The notes: generated by a model not told the origin, from the letters alone. Shown: positions 7,963 to 16,220, counted from the stretch's first letter. The stretch is 64,000 bases of DNA from an uncultured Eubacteriales bacterium (GCA_902801255.1 CADCHO010000001.1:51192-115191), one strand, 5' to 3'. Numbers and translations are program-made.

Positions 7963-9069
7963 TTACAGATCGGCATTAAGCAGATCCACGTCGATCGGAT
8001 GTCTGCCGAATATACGTGCAGCATCCATAAGAGCCTGCAGATTCTCTGCCGGAGTATCCATAGGAGTCTGGCATCCCGAAGTCAGGGTGAATCCATTTGG
8101 TGAATCCCAAGCCTTTCTGATGCACTCCTTACTTGATCTCAGAACATCCTGAGGTGTACCGAGCCTGATAACATCTACCGGAGGAACGTTGCCCTGGATG
8201 GCCATGTGAGGTCCGAGTATTTCCTTTGCCTCTTCAAGGTCCTCAATATTGTCAAGTCCGAAGCATCCGATTCCCGTATTATTGAGGTCTTCCCACAGCT
8301 TGCGGGAGCCACCGCAAATATGAAGTCCACATCCTCCGCCGTTCTTCTTGATAAAGTCAACATTATGCTGGAAGTACGGCAGTGAGAATTCGCGGTACTG
8401 CTTTACTCTGAGCAGAGATGTTGTACTGACAGGGTCTGCAAAGCCAACGCCTACTCCCATCTCAAGCATTCTCGCGATGTATCTCTCATTATTCTCCGTG
8501 ATGACTTCCATCAGCTGCTTTACCTTATCCGGCTTTTTGATCATTCCGATAAGGAGATTCTCTGTTCCGACTACCATTGCAGCGATAGTGAACGGACCTG
8601 TGACAGTTCCGCTTACAGGCACCTTATCGCCGAGGTTTTCCTTTACCATCTTAAGTCCTTTAAGAATGATAGGAAGCCTTCCGTCCTTGTCGACATCAAC
8701 CAGTTTTGCCTGATCAACATCATCAAGGCTTGCCAGCGCAGGTGTTTCGAGCTGGGCGATATTGTGATCGTAGTACTTGATCTTAGAACCCATTGCTTCT
8801 GCCATGCCTCTGAGCGTTGTCGAGAGGCCTGCACCGTCAGAGTGGAATGTGTCATAAATATACTGTTCCAGCTCAAGCATTTTCTCAGATGAGAAATAGT
8901 AGTCTTTTACTTTAAGTCCGATCATCGGAGCAAGGGTCTCACCAGTATCGATACAGCACATTATACGATCTACTTCTTTGCCCTCACTCAGAAGTCTGTC
9001 CCTCTCTATTGCGGTCAGTTCATCCTTTGGGATTTCCAGCCCGTGTCCATATTGTTCTATTATACCCAT
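7963..9069 (-). CDS. UroD-family (MtaA-like) corrinoid methyltransferase
   Basis: This 368-residue protein has the uroporphyrinogen-decarboxylase fold used by cobalamin-dependent methyltransferases such as MtaA and MtbA. It is not a haem-pathway decarboxylase. The zinc ligands of the methyltransferase branch are present: HIC gives H250 and C252, and the distal C333 is in SGCQTPMDTP. TVTGPF near 155-160 and IQGNVPP near 291-297 are typical barrel segments. The distal part resembles the proteins at 18778-19926 and 11775-12842. Its neighbour is an NhaC-type transporter, which may import its methyl donor. Donor and acceptor are unknown. Confidence 0.85.
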   Translation of the reverse strand: MGIIEQYGHGLEIPKDELTAIERDRLLSEGKEVDRIMCCIDTGETLAPMIGLKVKDYYFSSEKMLELEQYIYDTFHSDGAGLSTTLRGMAEAMGSKIKYYDHNIAQLETPALASLDDVDQAKLVDVDKDGRLPIILKGLKMVKENLGDKVPVSGTVTGPFTIAAMVVGTENLLIGMIKKPDKVKQLMEVITENNERYIARMLEMGVGVGFADPVSTTSLLRVKQYREFSLPYFQHNVDFIKKNGGGCGLHICGGSRKLWEDLNNTGIGCFGLDNIEDLEEAKEILGPHMAIQGNVPPVDVIRLGTPQDVLRSSKECIRKAWDSPNGFTLTSGCQTPMDTPAENLQALMDAARIFGRHPIDVDLLNADL

Positions 9070-9094
9070 GTCTTTTTCCTCTGTTTGAACAAGC

Positions 9095-9127
9095 TATGCC
9101 GGAAGCCCGTATCGGCACTCCGGCATA
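9095..9127 (-). other. Stable intergenic hairpin
   Basis: TATGCCGGA and TCCGGCATA form a 9-base stem with a further GCC/GGC pair inside the loop. It lies between the NhaC-type gene and the downstream methyltransferase gene. There is no T run on the minus strand, so it is more likely an mRNA processing or stabilising stem than a terminator. Confidence 0.5.
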
Positions 9128-9154
9128 TACTCATGGATTTATGAAGGTTTTTTA

Positions 9155-10513
9155 TTAGTTGTTGATTACTTTATTCTCTTTCCAGTCCCACTTGCCCTTG
9201 AGTGTGATGTTCTCATACCAAGGAACGAAATAAGAAACGATAGCGAATGCTGCGAGCAGGAAGAGGTACCAGTTTCTAGGAATGATGTCGAGCGGGCTTA
9301 CTCTTCCTTCGCACATGCTTGCTACTACGAGGAACTGAGCTCCGTAAGGGATGAGTCCCTGCATGATACATGTGAACATGTCGAGGATCGAAGCAGTCTT
9401 CCTAGGGTCGATGTCATACTTCTCGCTGATCTCTCTTGCCATAGGACCGTCAACGATGATAGCAACAGTGTTGTTAGCTGTAGCCATATCTGTAAGAGCA
9501 GCAAGTGCGCTGAGTCCTACCTGAGCAGACTTCTTGCCCTTGAATGTCTTCGACAGCTTCTCAATGAGCCAGTCGAGGCCGCCGTAGTGTTTTGCCATTT
9601 CTGCGATACCGCCGCAGAGCATGGACAGCAGGAATACTTCGATCATTCCCTGGAATCCTTCCCAGATGTTGCCTGCGAAATCCATGAAAGTGATGTCGCC
9701 ATAAGCCATTCCGATGATGCCTGCTGCGAAGATACCGATAGTGAGTACCAGGAATACGTTCATTCCGATAAGTGCAAGTACGAGTACGAGCAGATAAGGG
9801 ATAACCTTTACGAAGTCGAATCCGCCTACCTCGAGAGCCTGAGCTGTTTCAGGTCTTCCGAAGATAACGAGAAGGATGATCGTAACGATTGCTGCAGGGA
9901 AGGAAATCCAGAAGTTAGTTCTGAACTTGTCCTTGAGCTCTACGTGCTGAGTCCTTGTAGCTGCGATTGTTGTATCCGAGATCATTGACAGGTTGTCTCC
10001 GAACATAGCTCCGGAAACTACTGCTGCCATAACGAGCGGAAGGCTGAGTCCTGCCTTGTCTACAACACCGAGTGCGATAGGTACGAGAGCTCCGATAGTT
10101 CCCATCGAAGTTCCTGTAGCTGTTGCAAGGAACGATGCGATGATGAAAAGACCTGCTGTGAGCAGAGATGCAGGGATGATCGATACTCCCAGATTGACTG
10201 TAGCATCAACTCCGCCCATTGACTTTGCAACTGCTGAGAAAGCACCTGCGAGCAGGTAGATCATGAGCATTGCCATTACGTCTTCGTTAGCTGCTCCCTT
10301 TGCAAAGATGCTGAAGTTCTTGTTGATTCCTGCCTTGTAGTTCATTGCAAATGCAACGAGTACTGCGATGAACATAGCAACTACTGCAGGGAACTGATAG
10401 AATGCCATTTCTACGCCCTTGGACTGCAGAATGATTCCTGCGCCGAGGTAGATGATGATGAACACAGCGAATGGCACGAGAGCCAGACCGCTGCTCTTCT
10501 TCTGATTATTCAT
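9155..10513 (-). CDS. NhaC-family sodium antiporter-type transporter
   Basis: The 452-residue integral membrane protein has about eleven to twelve hydrophobic segments and belongs to the Na+/H+ antiporter NhaC family. Typical motifs are TATGTSMGTIGALVPIALG and SGAMFGDNLSMISDTT near residues 130-185, and ATANNTVAIIVDGPMA in the second half. Members often exchange organic acids or other solutes for sodium or protons. AAAGGAG precedes the ATG. It is followed by a MtaA-like methyltransferase gene, so import of a methylated substrate or export of a demethylated product is a reasonable inference, but not shown by sequence. Confidence 0.85.
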   Translation of the reverse strand: MNNQKKSSGLALVPFAVFIIIYLGAGIILQSKGVEMAFYQFPAVVAMFIAVLVAFAMNYKAGINKNFSIFAKGAANEDVMAMLMIYLLAGAFSAVAKSMGGVDATVNLGVSIIPASLLTAGLFIIASFLATATGTSMGTIGALVPIALGVVDKAGLSLPLVMAAVVSGAMFGDNLSMISDTTIAATRTQHVELKDKFRTNFWISFPAAIVTIILLVIFGRPETAQALEVGGFDFVKVIPYLLVLVLALIGMNVFLVLTIGIFAAGIIGMAYGDITFMDFAGNIWEGFQGMIEVFLLSMLCGGIAEMAKHYGGLDWLIEKLSKTFKGKKSAQVGLSALAALTDMATANNTVAIIVDGPMAREISEKYDIDPRKTASILDMFTCIMQGLIPYGAQFLVVASMCEGRVSPLDIIPRNWYLFLLAAFAIVSYFVPWYENITLKGKWDWKENKVINN

Positions 10514-10574
10514 GATGATTTACTCCTTTTTCTTTTAATTGTTTTTCTTTTGTTTTATATTTAACAACCGTGAT

Positions 10575-10602
10575 ATTTTAACGCTTTTGCAGATAAAAGC
10601 AA
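10575..10602 (-). promoter_or_regulatory. Putative promoter of the NhaC-type/methyltransferase unit
   Basis: On the minus strand, TTGCTT (10597-10602) and TAAAAT (10575-10580) are 16 bases apart, about 60 bases before the ATG at 10513. The rest of the AT-rich gap from 10514 to 10745 holds only the terminator at 10684-10709; I see no other element in it. Confidence 0.4.
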
Positions 10603-10683
10603 GTAGATAATGTATATAAAAAAACGATACTGTTTACCCTCTGATGAATAATTGTTGCAATTAACATTTTTTCACAAACAAAA

Positions 10684-10709
10684 ATGGGCACTCTCACAAA
10701 AATGCCCAT
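10684..10709 (-). terminator. Terminator downstream of the Uma2 gene and methyltransferase relic
   Basis: The arms ATGGGCA / TGCCCAT with a 12-base loop are followed on the minus strand by TTTTTGTTTG. It closes the transcription unit coming from the Uma2-like gene. Confidence 0.6.
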
Positions 10710-10745
10710 AGAATAAGCAATGCTTAAAAGCTTGTTAAATAACAT

Positions 10746-10859
10746 TCATTTTTGTATTTTTAGGCCTTCAGGAAGGTGCCCCTTGCGTGCTCCTCTGCTG
10801 AGAGTTGTTGCCGCGTTCATGAACAATATCATCTGTTCTTTTAACGTCTGAGGATCCAT
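10746..10859 (-). pseudogene. Relic of the C-terminus of a UroD-family methyltransferase
   Basis: A 37-codon frame on the minus strand ends in FMNAATTLSRGARKGHLPEG. This lines up with the C-terminal FIFAARKYGRGARKGMLPLG of the methyltransferase at 18778-19926: RGARKG, LP and G are identical and the preceding F..AA is shared. Nothing before it resembles the rest of such a protein; its first codons overlap the end of the Uma2-like gene in another frame, and no ribosome binding site is evident. I read it as the surviving tail of a methyltransferase gene that was deleted or replaced when the Uma2-like gene arrived. A genuine small protein cannot be excluded. Confidence 0.5.
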
Positions 10860-11698
10860 CCCCGGGAACGCTCTATCCTCTCCGCGGCGTCCAGACGATG
10901 TTGCACCACTTTAAAGTCTATAACAAGGTCGCCTCCGGATATGGCGACAGGTATCTCATCATCGAAAGTATATGTATGAGCAAAATCGTTATTTATAAAG
11001 TCATAAACCAGGACGGTCTTCTTTTCGGGATCGACTATCCAGTACTCCTTCACACCCGCACGCATATATCTGTTGAGCTTGATGAGCATATCTACACGTC
11101 TGCTTGAAGGCGACATTACTTCCATAATGAAATCCGGAGCATGCTGGTCAGATTCAGGCTCTTCATTTTCTCTTTCGCACACTACAAGAAGATCCGGCTG
11201 AAGCCTATCTTTTTTTCTGTTATCAAATTCAACATCGAGCGGTGCAATATATGGCATGCAATGATGGCCATGCTCAGCAGCATAATTACTCATAATAGTA
11301 TGGACAGTACCCGCAATTATCTGATGTATTGATGTCGGTGATGCCAGATCATAAATGACACCGTCTATAAGTTCCACACGTATCTCATCCGGAATCTTAT
11401 CCAGATCATCAGTCGTATACTCTCCTTGCCGCCTGACAGGGATCTTATATCTTGGATGTATAGGCAGCCCCTCTTCAGATATCTCATATTTGCCTCCGAA
11501 GGCATCCATCATATCTGTCGTTTCAAGAGCTCCGGTTCCGTACAGATCATAAGCCGGACCAGACTCTCTGACCTGTACCACTTCGTGTCCCAGAATATCT
11601 GTATATATCTCATACCTGCTTTTATCAGCGCGTTTAAGAGCTACCTCGAGAGCCTCCATTGTCTTAAAGTGCGGTCTTCTGGTAGTTCCGGAAAACAC
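10841..11698 (-). CDS. Uma2-family (DUF820) PD-(D/E)XK endonuclease-like protein
   Basis: The C-terminal 190 residues form a Uma2/DUF820 domain of the restriction-endonuclease-like fold. Supporting motifs are RVELIDGVIYDLASP, LQPDLLVVCE (catalytic aspartate), PDFIMEVMSPSSRR (catalytic glutamate) and GVKEYWIVDP. The first 95 residues are an extension seen in some clostridial members. Function of the family is poorly known and many are multi-copy accessory genes. The given start is a GTG without a ribosome binding site; the frame is closed by a stop 10 codons upstream, so the 5' end may be degraded. It is squeezed between the terminator at 11735-11754 and a methyltransferase relic, which points to insertion into the island. 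Confidence 0.75.
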   Translation of the reverse strand: MFSGTTRRPHFKTMEALEVALKRADKSRYEIYTDILGHEVVQVRESGPAYDLYGTGALETTDMMDAFGGKYEISEEGLPIHPRYKIPVRRQGEYTTDDLDKIPDEIRVELIDGVIYDLASPTSIHQIIAGTVHTIMSNYAAEHGHHCMPYIAPLDVEFDNRKKDRLQPDLLVVCERENEEPESDQHAPDFIMEVMSPSSRRVDMLIKLNRYMRAGVKEYWIVDPEKKTVLVYDFINNDFAHTYTFDDEIPVAISGGDLVIDFKVVQHRLDAAERIERSRGWILRR

Positions 11699-11734
11699 TT
11701 TCTGTATCGTTGCCAGTTGAGGCTTTTAAGCACC

Positions 11735-11754
11735 AAAAAAGCGCAGCTTTGCGC
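11735..11754 (-). terminator. Intrinsic terminator of the methyltransferase island operon
   Basis: GCGCA AAGC TGCGC on the minus strand is followed directly by TTTTTT. It lies 21 bases after the stop of the 11775-12842 gene and ends the operon that starts near 19.95 kb. Confidence 0.8.
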
Positions 11755-11774
11755 CACGCTCTCGCCGTTATTTG

Positions 11775-12842
11775 CTATTTCTTTTCTCCGAGCCGTGTCG
11801 GGCCGTACTCTCTGACTGCGTCCATGAATGCGTAAATGTTCTCAATCGGCGCATCAACCGGTATGTCGCAGCCCGTACTCACTATATATCCGTTAGGAGA
11901 ATCCGCACAGTCAGCAATGTTGCGCGTCACCTCTTCACGGACTTCATCAGGGGTCCCGAGCATCATGGTATTTATTGGATCCACGTTTCCGATGATCGGC
12001 ACCTTTCCTCCGGCGAGTTCTTTTGCTCTGAGCAGAGGCACCTTCACATCAACACTTAGCATATCACATCCTGACTCCAGCATTGCTTCTGTGATCTTGT
12101 TGGTGTTGCCGCAGATGTGGTAGCCCATAGCGACACCGTGCTTCTGTATCGCAGGTGCAAGTTCCTTTGTATACGGCAGGACCAGTTCCCTATACATCTT
12201 TTCACTGATGATGTCTCCTGAAGCGACCGGATCGCAGATGAAAATATCCACTCCGCACTTTGCGAATTCCTCGCTGACAGCGATCAGGGCATCAGTAGAA
12301 AAACGCAGCAGCTTATGAACGAGATCAGGTTGTTTTCTTGTTGCTTTAAGGAGCAGCGGTATCGGATAAATGCTTGCCGCGGCTGTCATCGGACCTGTCA
12401 GACTCGCACTTGTTCCTACTACATCTCCCATCTGTTCGACCAGCATTTCGCATGCCGTGCAGCATAGCTCGATCCACGGGTCATTCTTTCTCAGCACACA
12501 TGCAGGATCCAGATTGTCCACATCTTTAAGGTCTTTCAGCACATGCTCAACTATATGCGACGCTGATTTCTCATTGTCCGCAAGCACTGTTCCGCACGCC
12601 TGTCCTATCCCGTGCAGTCCATACTCGATAGACAGCCCGTCAAGTCCAAGCATCTCATACGCGGCTTTCTGAACCTGCACCTGGTTTTCAGCCGACAGCC
12701 TTTTGAATCCGTAATTCTTACCCATGAGTCTTGGACCTACTGAGTCAATCATCGGCATGGCCGGCAGTCTGTCGACTTCTTTACCTTCAAAATAAGCTCC
12801 CAGACGTTCGTTGGATGTCATCTGGTCTTTTCTTTTTGTCAT
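11775..12842 (-). CDS. UroD-family (MtaA-like) corrinoid methyltransferase
   Basis: The 355-residue UroD-fold methyltransferase has complete zinc ligands: H242 and C244 in YHICGNTNKI, and C325 in STGCDIPVDAP. SLTGPMTAA and IIGNVDP are conserved barrel segments, and FICDPVASGDIIS is typical of MtaA/MtbA-type enzymes that pass methyl groups to or from corrinoid proteins. The ATG overlaps the stop of the DUF1638 gene by four bases (ATGA), indicating translational coupling. It is the last gene of the island operon. Which methyl carrier it serves cannot be told, but only one corrinoid protein is encoded in the operon. Confidence 0.85.
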   Translation of the reverse strand: MTKRKDQMTSNERLGAYFEGKEVDRLPAMPMIDSVGPRLMGKNYGFKRLSAENQVQVQKAAYEMLGLDGLSIEYGLHGIGQACGTVLADNEKSASHIVEHVLKDLKDVDNLDPACVLRKNDPWIELCCTACEMLVEQMGDVVGTSASLTGPMTAAASIYPIPLLLKATRKQPDLVHKLLRFSTDALIAVSEEFAKCGVDIFICDPVASGDIISEKMYRELVLPYTKELAPAIQKHGVAMGYHICGNTNKITEAMLESGCDMLSVDVKVPLLRAKELAGGKVPIIGNVDPINTMMLGTPDEVREEVTRNIADCADSPNGYIVSTGCDIPVDAPIENIYAFMDAVREYGPTRLGEKK

Positions 12843-13570
12843 ATGGTCATCCTCATCAGCTGACTGTTTTTCGTTACCGCTTCCCCTTCAAAGTTGAATT
12901 CTTCCTCTATCACAGATGATCCCGGTTTTTTAATAATTATGTCATCATCCCAGCTCCCTGTGATAAGCTTTTGCATCACTTCATTGCCTCCAGGAACTAT
13001 GTGTCTTTCAAGGCAGAAGCGTTCAGCACATTCGTCCGCATAAGCTATGACAGGTTCCATTTCATAACAGCCAGTATCTATAACAGTGACGCTCGTATAC
13101 GAATCGAGCATCTTCTTCATGAGCTTATCGGCTTTTCTTTTTCCGTATTTTGCCAGATAGCTTTGAAACATGTCCAGAAGAGCACCCTCGTCCTTGCTCC
13201 AGCCGCCCGTCAGATACATATGGCCGGCTTTGAGGTAGTTGCGTCTGTCTCTATTGCCGGTACAGAGCATCATATTGACACAGTCATCGAAACGCGGCAT
13301 GGCAAGTATGGCCTTTTCAGTATGCCAGCCCACCGCTCCATTTCCGCAGAGTCCATATCCAAGCATTATAAGATCAGCTCCGGCTTCCTCTGCCCGTCTG
13401 ATTTCGGCCTGTATCACCTCACGCAGCTTATCAGGATCATTATGGTGACCTCTCTCCTGCCACCATATTTCGATATCCCGTATTTCAAAATGATTGAAGG
13501 CGGCGTTGATCTCGTCTTCGATCATTGAACAGGCTATCAGTATCTTTTTTTTATATGCTGACAGATCCAA
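12839..13570 (-). CDS. DUF1638 family protein
   Basis: The 243-residue protein matches the DUF1638 pattern: ACSMIEDEI at the start, WQERGHHNDPDKLREVIQ, LGYGLCGNGAVGW in the middle and MYLTGGWSKD later. The family has no assigned function and often lies beside corrinoid methyltransferase genes. Conserved cysteines in CGNG, in DDCVNMMLC and in DTGCYEME could bind metal. The start is a TTG at 13570 with a near-ideal AAGGAG six bases before it, and there is no ATG in a suitable place. It is coupled to the downstream methyltransferase, which suggests the two products are needed together. Confidence 0.85.
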   Translation of the reverse strand: MDLSAYKKKILIACSMIEDEINAAFNHFEIRDIEIWWQERGHHNDPDKLREVIQAEIRRAEEAGADLIMLGYGLCGNGAVGWHTEKAILAMPRFDDCVNMMLCTGNRDRRNYLKAGHMYLTGGWSKDEGALLDMFQSYLAKYGKRKADKLMKKMLDSYTSVTVIDTGCYEMEPVIAYADECAERFCLERHIVPGGNEVMQKLITGSWDDDIIIKKPGSSVIEEEFNFEGEAVTKNSQLMRMTI

Positions 13571-13582
13571 GTTTTTCTCCTT

Positions 13583-14452
13583 CTATTTGAGTACGATCTC
13601 CCTGAACCTTCCATTGGCAAGCCTGACTCCGATATTTTTTATACATACCTGACCGCCGATCTTGACCTTGCCTCTCATCTGAAGCATTGCCTGCAGGAAG
13701 TCGATCCCCGGTTCAAGTTCGTGCTCTCTGAATTCACCGAATCCGGTATCTATAACAGCAAAAGTAAACTTAGGGCAAAGGAGGAAAATGCAGCTGTCAT
13801 CCATGAGTTCTTCAACCCTTTTGAGGAATGGATGATAGAAATCCTCTACTGCCTGAGTCATGAACTTAGGGCCGAGAAGCTCCGGTGCGCCTGCAGAGTC
13901 AGAGAAGATGAAAACATCAACTCCGGCCTTCTTGCCTGCTTCGATATAAGCAAGCAGCGAATCACCGAGCTTTTCAAAGACTTTTACCATTCCGTCGTGA
14001 TCTTTTCTGTATGCCTTGAAAACCTTTCGCGGCTCCATCAGAGCGTTAAGCATGGTGAACGGTCCGGTAACCTCCAGACAGACAGTCTCACCTTCTGCTT
14101 TCATTTTCGCGCAGGCATCAAGCACTTCCGCCATTCTTCCCTTCGTGACATCGACATCAGGAAGTGCAAGAACGTCATCGCAGGTGCTGCATATCGGATC
14201 CTTTGCTCTCGGTCCGGTATTCGCGTCACCATAGTTGAGTATGGCTCCCATCGCTTCAGCTTCGACAGTACGGCAGAAAGGCAGCAGACAAAAGTCCGCG
14301 CCATCGTGTTCCTTTATAGCTTTTGACAGGATCTGCATGGTCTCACTGTGCATATAGGCATCCGGGAACTCGAGTCCAAGTCCCGATGTCACCTCAGCGC
14401 TGATTCCTACTGAATTGGAATATGTGCATTTGTATTCTCTTATTTCACCCAT
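13583..14452 (-). CDS. Short, divergent UroD-like protein lacking the usual zinc histidine
   Basis: At 289 residues this protein is shorter than the other island methyltransferases and lacks the first 40-50 residues. FCRTVEAEAMGA, EVTGPFT and LGPKFMTQ show that it is closest to the protein at 15188-16207. At the metal site, where relatives have HIC, it reads FLLCPK (C226, no histidine), and the later cysteine appears as GGQVCIKN (C270). Catalysis may therefore be altered, or it may serve as a partner subunit. AAGGA precedes the ATG, so the short N-terminus seems genuine. It is followed 12 bases later by the DUF1638 gene. Confidence 0.7.
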   Translation of the reverse strand: MGEIREYKCTYSNSVGISAEVTSGLGLEFPDAYMHSETMQILSKAIKEHDGADFCLLPFCRTVEAEAMGAILNYGDANTGPRAKDPICSTCDDVLALPDVDVTKGRMAEVLDACAKMKAEGETVCLEVTGPFTMLNALMEPRKVFKAYRKDHDGMVKVFEKLGDSLLAYIEAGKKAGVDVFIFSDSAGAPELLGPKFMTQAVEDFYHPFLKRVEELMDDSCIFLLCPKFTFAVIDTGFGEFREHELEPGIDFLQAMLQMRGKVKIGGQVCIKNIGVRLANGRFREIVLK

Positions 14453-14466
14453 TACATTCTTCCTTT

Positions 14467-15183
14467 TTACTGAAACGGATCTTCACTTAAGACGTCGCTC
14501 ACTCCTGTATCTTTCAGGCTGTCCAGCAGAAGAGCAGTTATCTCCACCCTGCCTGAAGCTGCCGATTTGTTCAGATATTCTCTCAGCGCCTCTTCATCGG
14601 CAAGTCCGCGTGAAACCATATATCTTACAGCTTCAGTGCTTTTTCTGTTTATCGCCAAATCAAGGAATGATTTCTGTCGTTCACGTATGTAACGTTCGAT
14701 CAGGGCCGCATCCTCTGCCGGCGGTGTTGCTGCCGCATTCTCTTCCATGAATGTAAGCACTGCGGTATAGCGTGCTGATGGCGGCAGAATATCGATCTGC
14801 TTTGGGCTGATATGTATAGCTTTCAAACTGCGGCAACCGCTGAGAGATGTACGCGCTGCCTCTTTAAGTGAGAGCGGCAGCCATATTTCTGCAAGAGCAT
14901 GACAGTTCTCGAACATGTCCGTGCCGAGTGTCTCTGTGCCCTCAGGCATCCTGACGCTTCTGAGCTGCCAGCAGTTCTGAAAAAGACCCACACCGATACG
15001 ATCCACCCTTTCAGGCATACGTATCTCTCTGAGCGCATAGCAGTTCATAAAGGCATAGTTGCCTATCTCTCTTACGGAATCCGGAATGTAGAGCCTTTCC
15101 AGATCATCCAGGCCTGCATATGCCAGATCTTTTATCTGCTTCCCGCCGTCTTCTATTCTGATTTCTTTTCCGGAGAAAGCCAT
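14467..15183 (-). CDS. Cytoplasmic leucine-rich-repeat protein (BspA-like) with ankyrin-like tail
   Basis: Residues 25-125 contain four to five BspA/LRR_5 repeats of the form L..I.(M/I)P..V..IG..(L/A)F.NC..L, for example IPDSVREIGNYAFMNCYALR. The last 90 residues look helical and ankyrin-like, with LDLAINRKSTEAVRYMV and SAASGRVEITALLLDSL. There is no signal peptide or anchor, unlike typical BspA surface proteins. It sits inside the methyltransferase operon, 14 bases from one UroD-like gene and 4 from another. A scaffold or interaction role for the methyltransferase complex is possible but is inference. The repeats are clear; function is unknown. Confidence 0.75.
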   Translation of the reverse strand: MAFSGKEIRIEDGGKQIKDLAYAGLDDLERLYIPDSVREIGNYAFMNCYALREIRMPERVDRIGVGLFQNCWQLRSVRMPEGTETLGTDMFENCHALAEIWLPLSLKEAARTSLSGCRSLKAIHISPKQIDILPPSARYTAVLTFMEENAAATPPAEDAALIERYIRERQKSFLDLAINRKSTEAVRYMVSRGLADEEALREYLNKSAASGRVEITALLLDSLKDTGVSDVLSEDPFQ

Positions 15184-15187
15184 TGTT

Positions 15188-16207
15188 TTATTCCGCGAAG
15201 GTCTTTACGGTCTTAAGTACCTGCTGGACGTTGTTCAGCGGTGAACCCATTCCGAGTCCGCATGCAGGAGAGATAATATCCGAACCGTTTGCGTAGCTGG
15301 CTCTTGTCAGCTTGTCCACAGTCTTTTCCTCCTGCATCTCGATCGCAAAAGTGCTCACATTGCCCATGATGACCTTATCCGGAAGATTCTTCTTAGCCTC
15401 TCTGAGCGAGACGACTGCGTCGAAACTGAACGCGTCGCTGTGTATCTTCGCAACCTTGTCGTATACGGATTTCATCTGCCCGCAGATGTGGACTATGGTT
15501 TTTGCACCAGTCTCTTTTACAGCATCTACAACCTGGTTGATATATGTTACCGCATACTCGTCAAAGAACTTCGGTCCCAGGATTTCTCCGGTGCCGCTCG
15601 GATCGGAAAGTGCTATTACATCAGCTCCTGCATCGACCATGGCAAGAGCAAATCTGATGAGGTCGTCCGTTACAAACTGCATGTATTCATGCGCGAGCTC
15701 TCTTTTCTGTCTGAGCTGCTTGTAATATCTTGTCGGCTCACATACGGAGCTTGCCACACTGACGGGGCCAACGATGTTTCCTATTATAGGAACATCCTTC
15801 GTCTCAGCTCTGAGCAGCCTGATAGCATCGAGTGTGACCTTTGCCCTGCCGGCATTAAGATCCATAGGCTTAAGTTTCCCGTAATCCTCTACTGTATCGA
15901 TAGCGTAGCCGGTGACATGCGGCTCAAAGTACTGGGTACCCATGGTGCAGCTCGCGCCGAGCGCCTCAGCCTCGACCGTCATACAGAAAGGTACACCGTA
16001 GTTCTCAAAGCATTCGTTATCGTATATGGCCTTTGCGAGATCTGCCATCATCCTCGCATCTGTATGGGCTTCAGGCAGATAAACTCCGCATACATCCTGC
16101 AGAGCCTTTGTGACCATATTCATCATTCCTCCCGGGCAGATGCATGCAGGCCTGTCAGCCTTCATACCGGAAAGGATCTTTATAAGTCTTTCATTAGCTG
16201 TAGTCAT
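15188..16207 (-). CDS. UroD-family corrinoid methyltransferase
   Basis: The 339-residue UroD-fold methyltransferase has zinc ligands H240 and C242 in IVHICGQMKS, and C316 in ISPACGLGMG. CMTVEAEALGA, NIVGPVS and VIMGNVST are conserved. The motif SPACGLGMGSPLNNV differs from the GCQxPxx form of the other three zinc-containing paralogues, marking a distinct subgroup shared with the short protein at 13583-14452. AGAGGA precedes the ATG. It lies 13 bases after the activator gene. The pair of this protein and its short relative may form a heteromeric enzyme. Confidence 0.85.
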   Translation of the reverse strand: MTTANERLIKILSGMKADRPACICPGGMMNMVTKALQDVCGVYLPEAHTDARMMADLAKAIYDNECFENYGVPFCMTVEAEALGASCTMGTQYFEPHVTGYAIDTVEDYGKLKPMDLNAGRAKVTLDAIRLLRAETKDVPIIGNIVGPVSVASSVCEPTRYYKQLRQKRELAHEYMQFVTDDLIRFALAMVDAGADVIALSDPSGTGEILGPKFFDEYAVTYINQVVDAVKETGAKTIVHICGQMKSVYDKVAKIHSDAFSFDAVVSLREAKKNLPDKVIMGNVSTFAIEMQEEKTVDKLTRASYANGSDIISPACGLGMGSPLNNVQQVLKTVKTFAE

Positions 16208-16220
16208 CTTTTTTCCTCTT

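Noticed and set aside
9095-9127. Hairpin after the NhaC-type gene as a terminator
   Set aside because: There is no T run on the minus strand, and the methyltransferase gene that follows is most likely co-transcribed.
10841-11698. Uma2-like gene as part of a restriction-modification or toxin-antitoxin system
   Set aside because: No methylase, specificity subunit or antitoxin-like gene is adjacent; the neighbours are methyltransferase-island genes.
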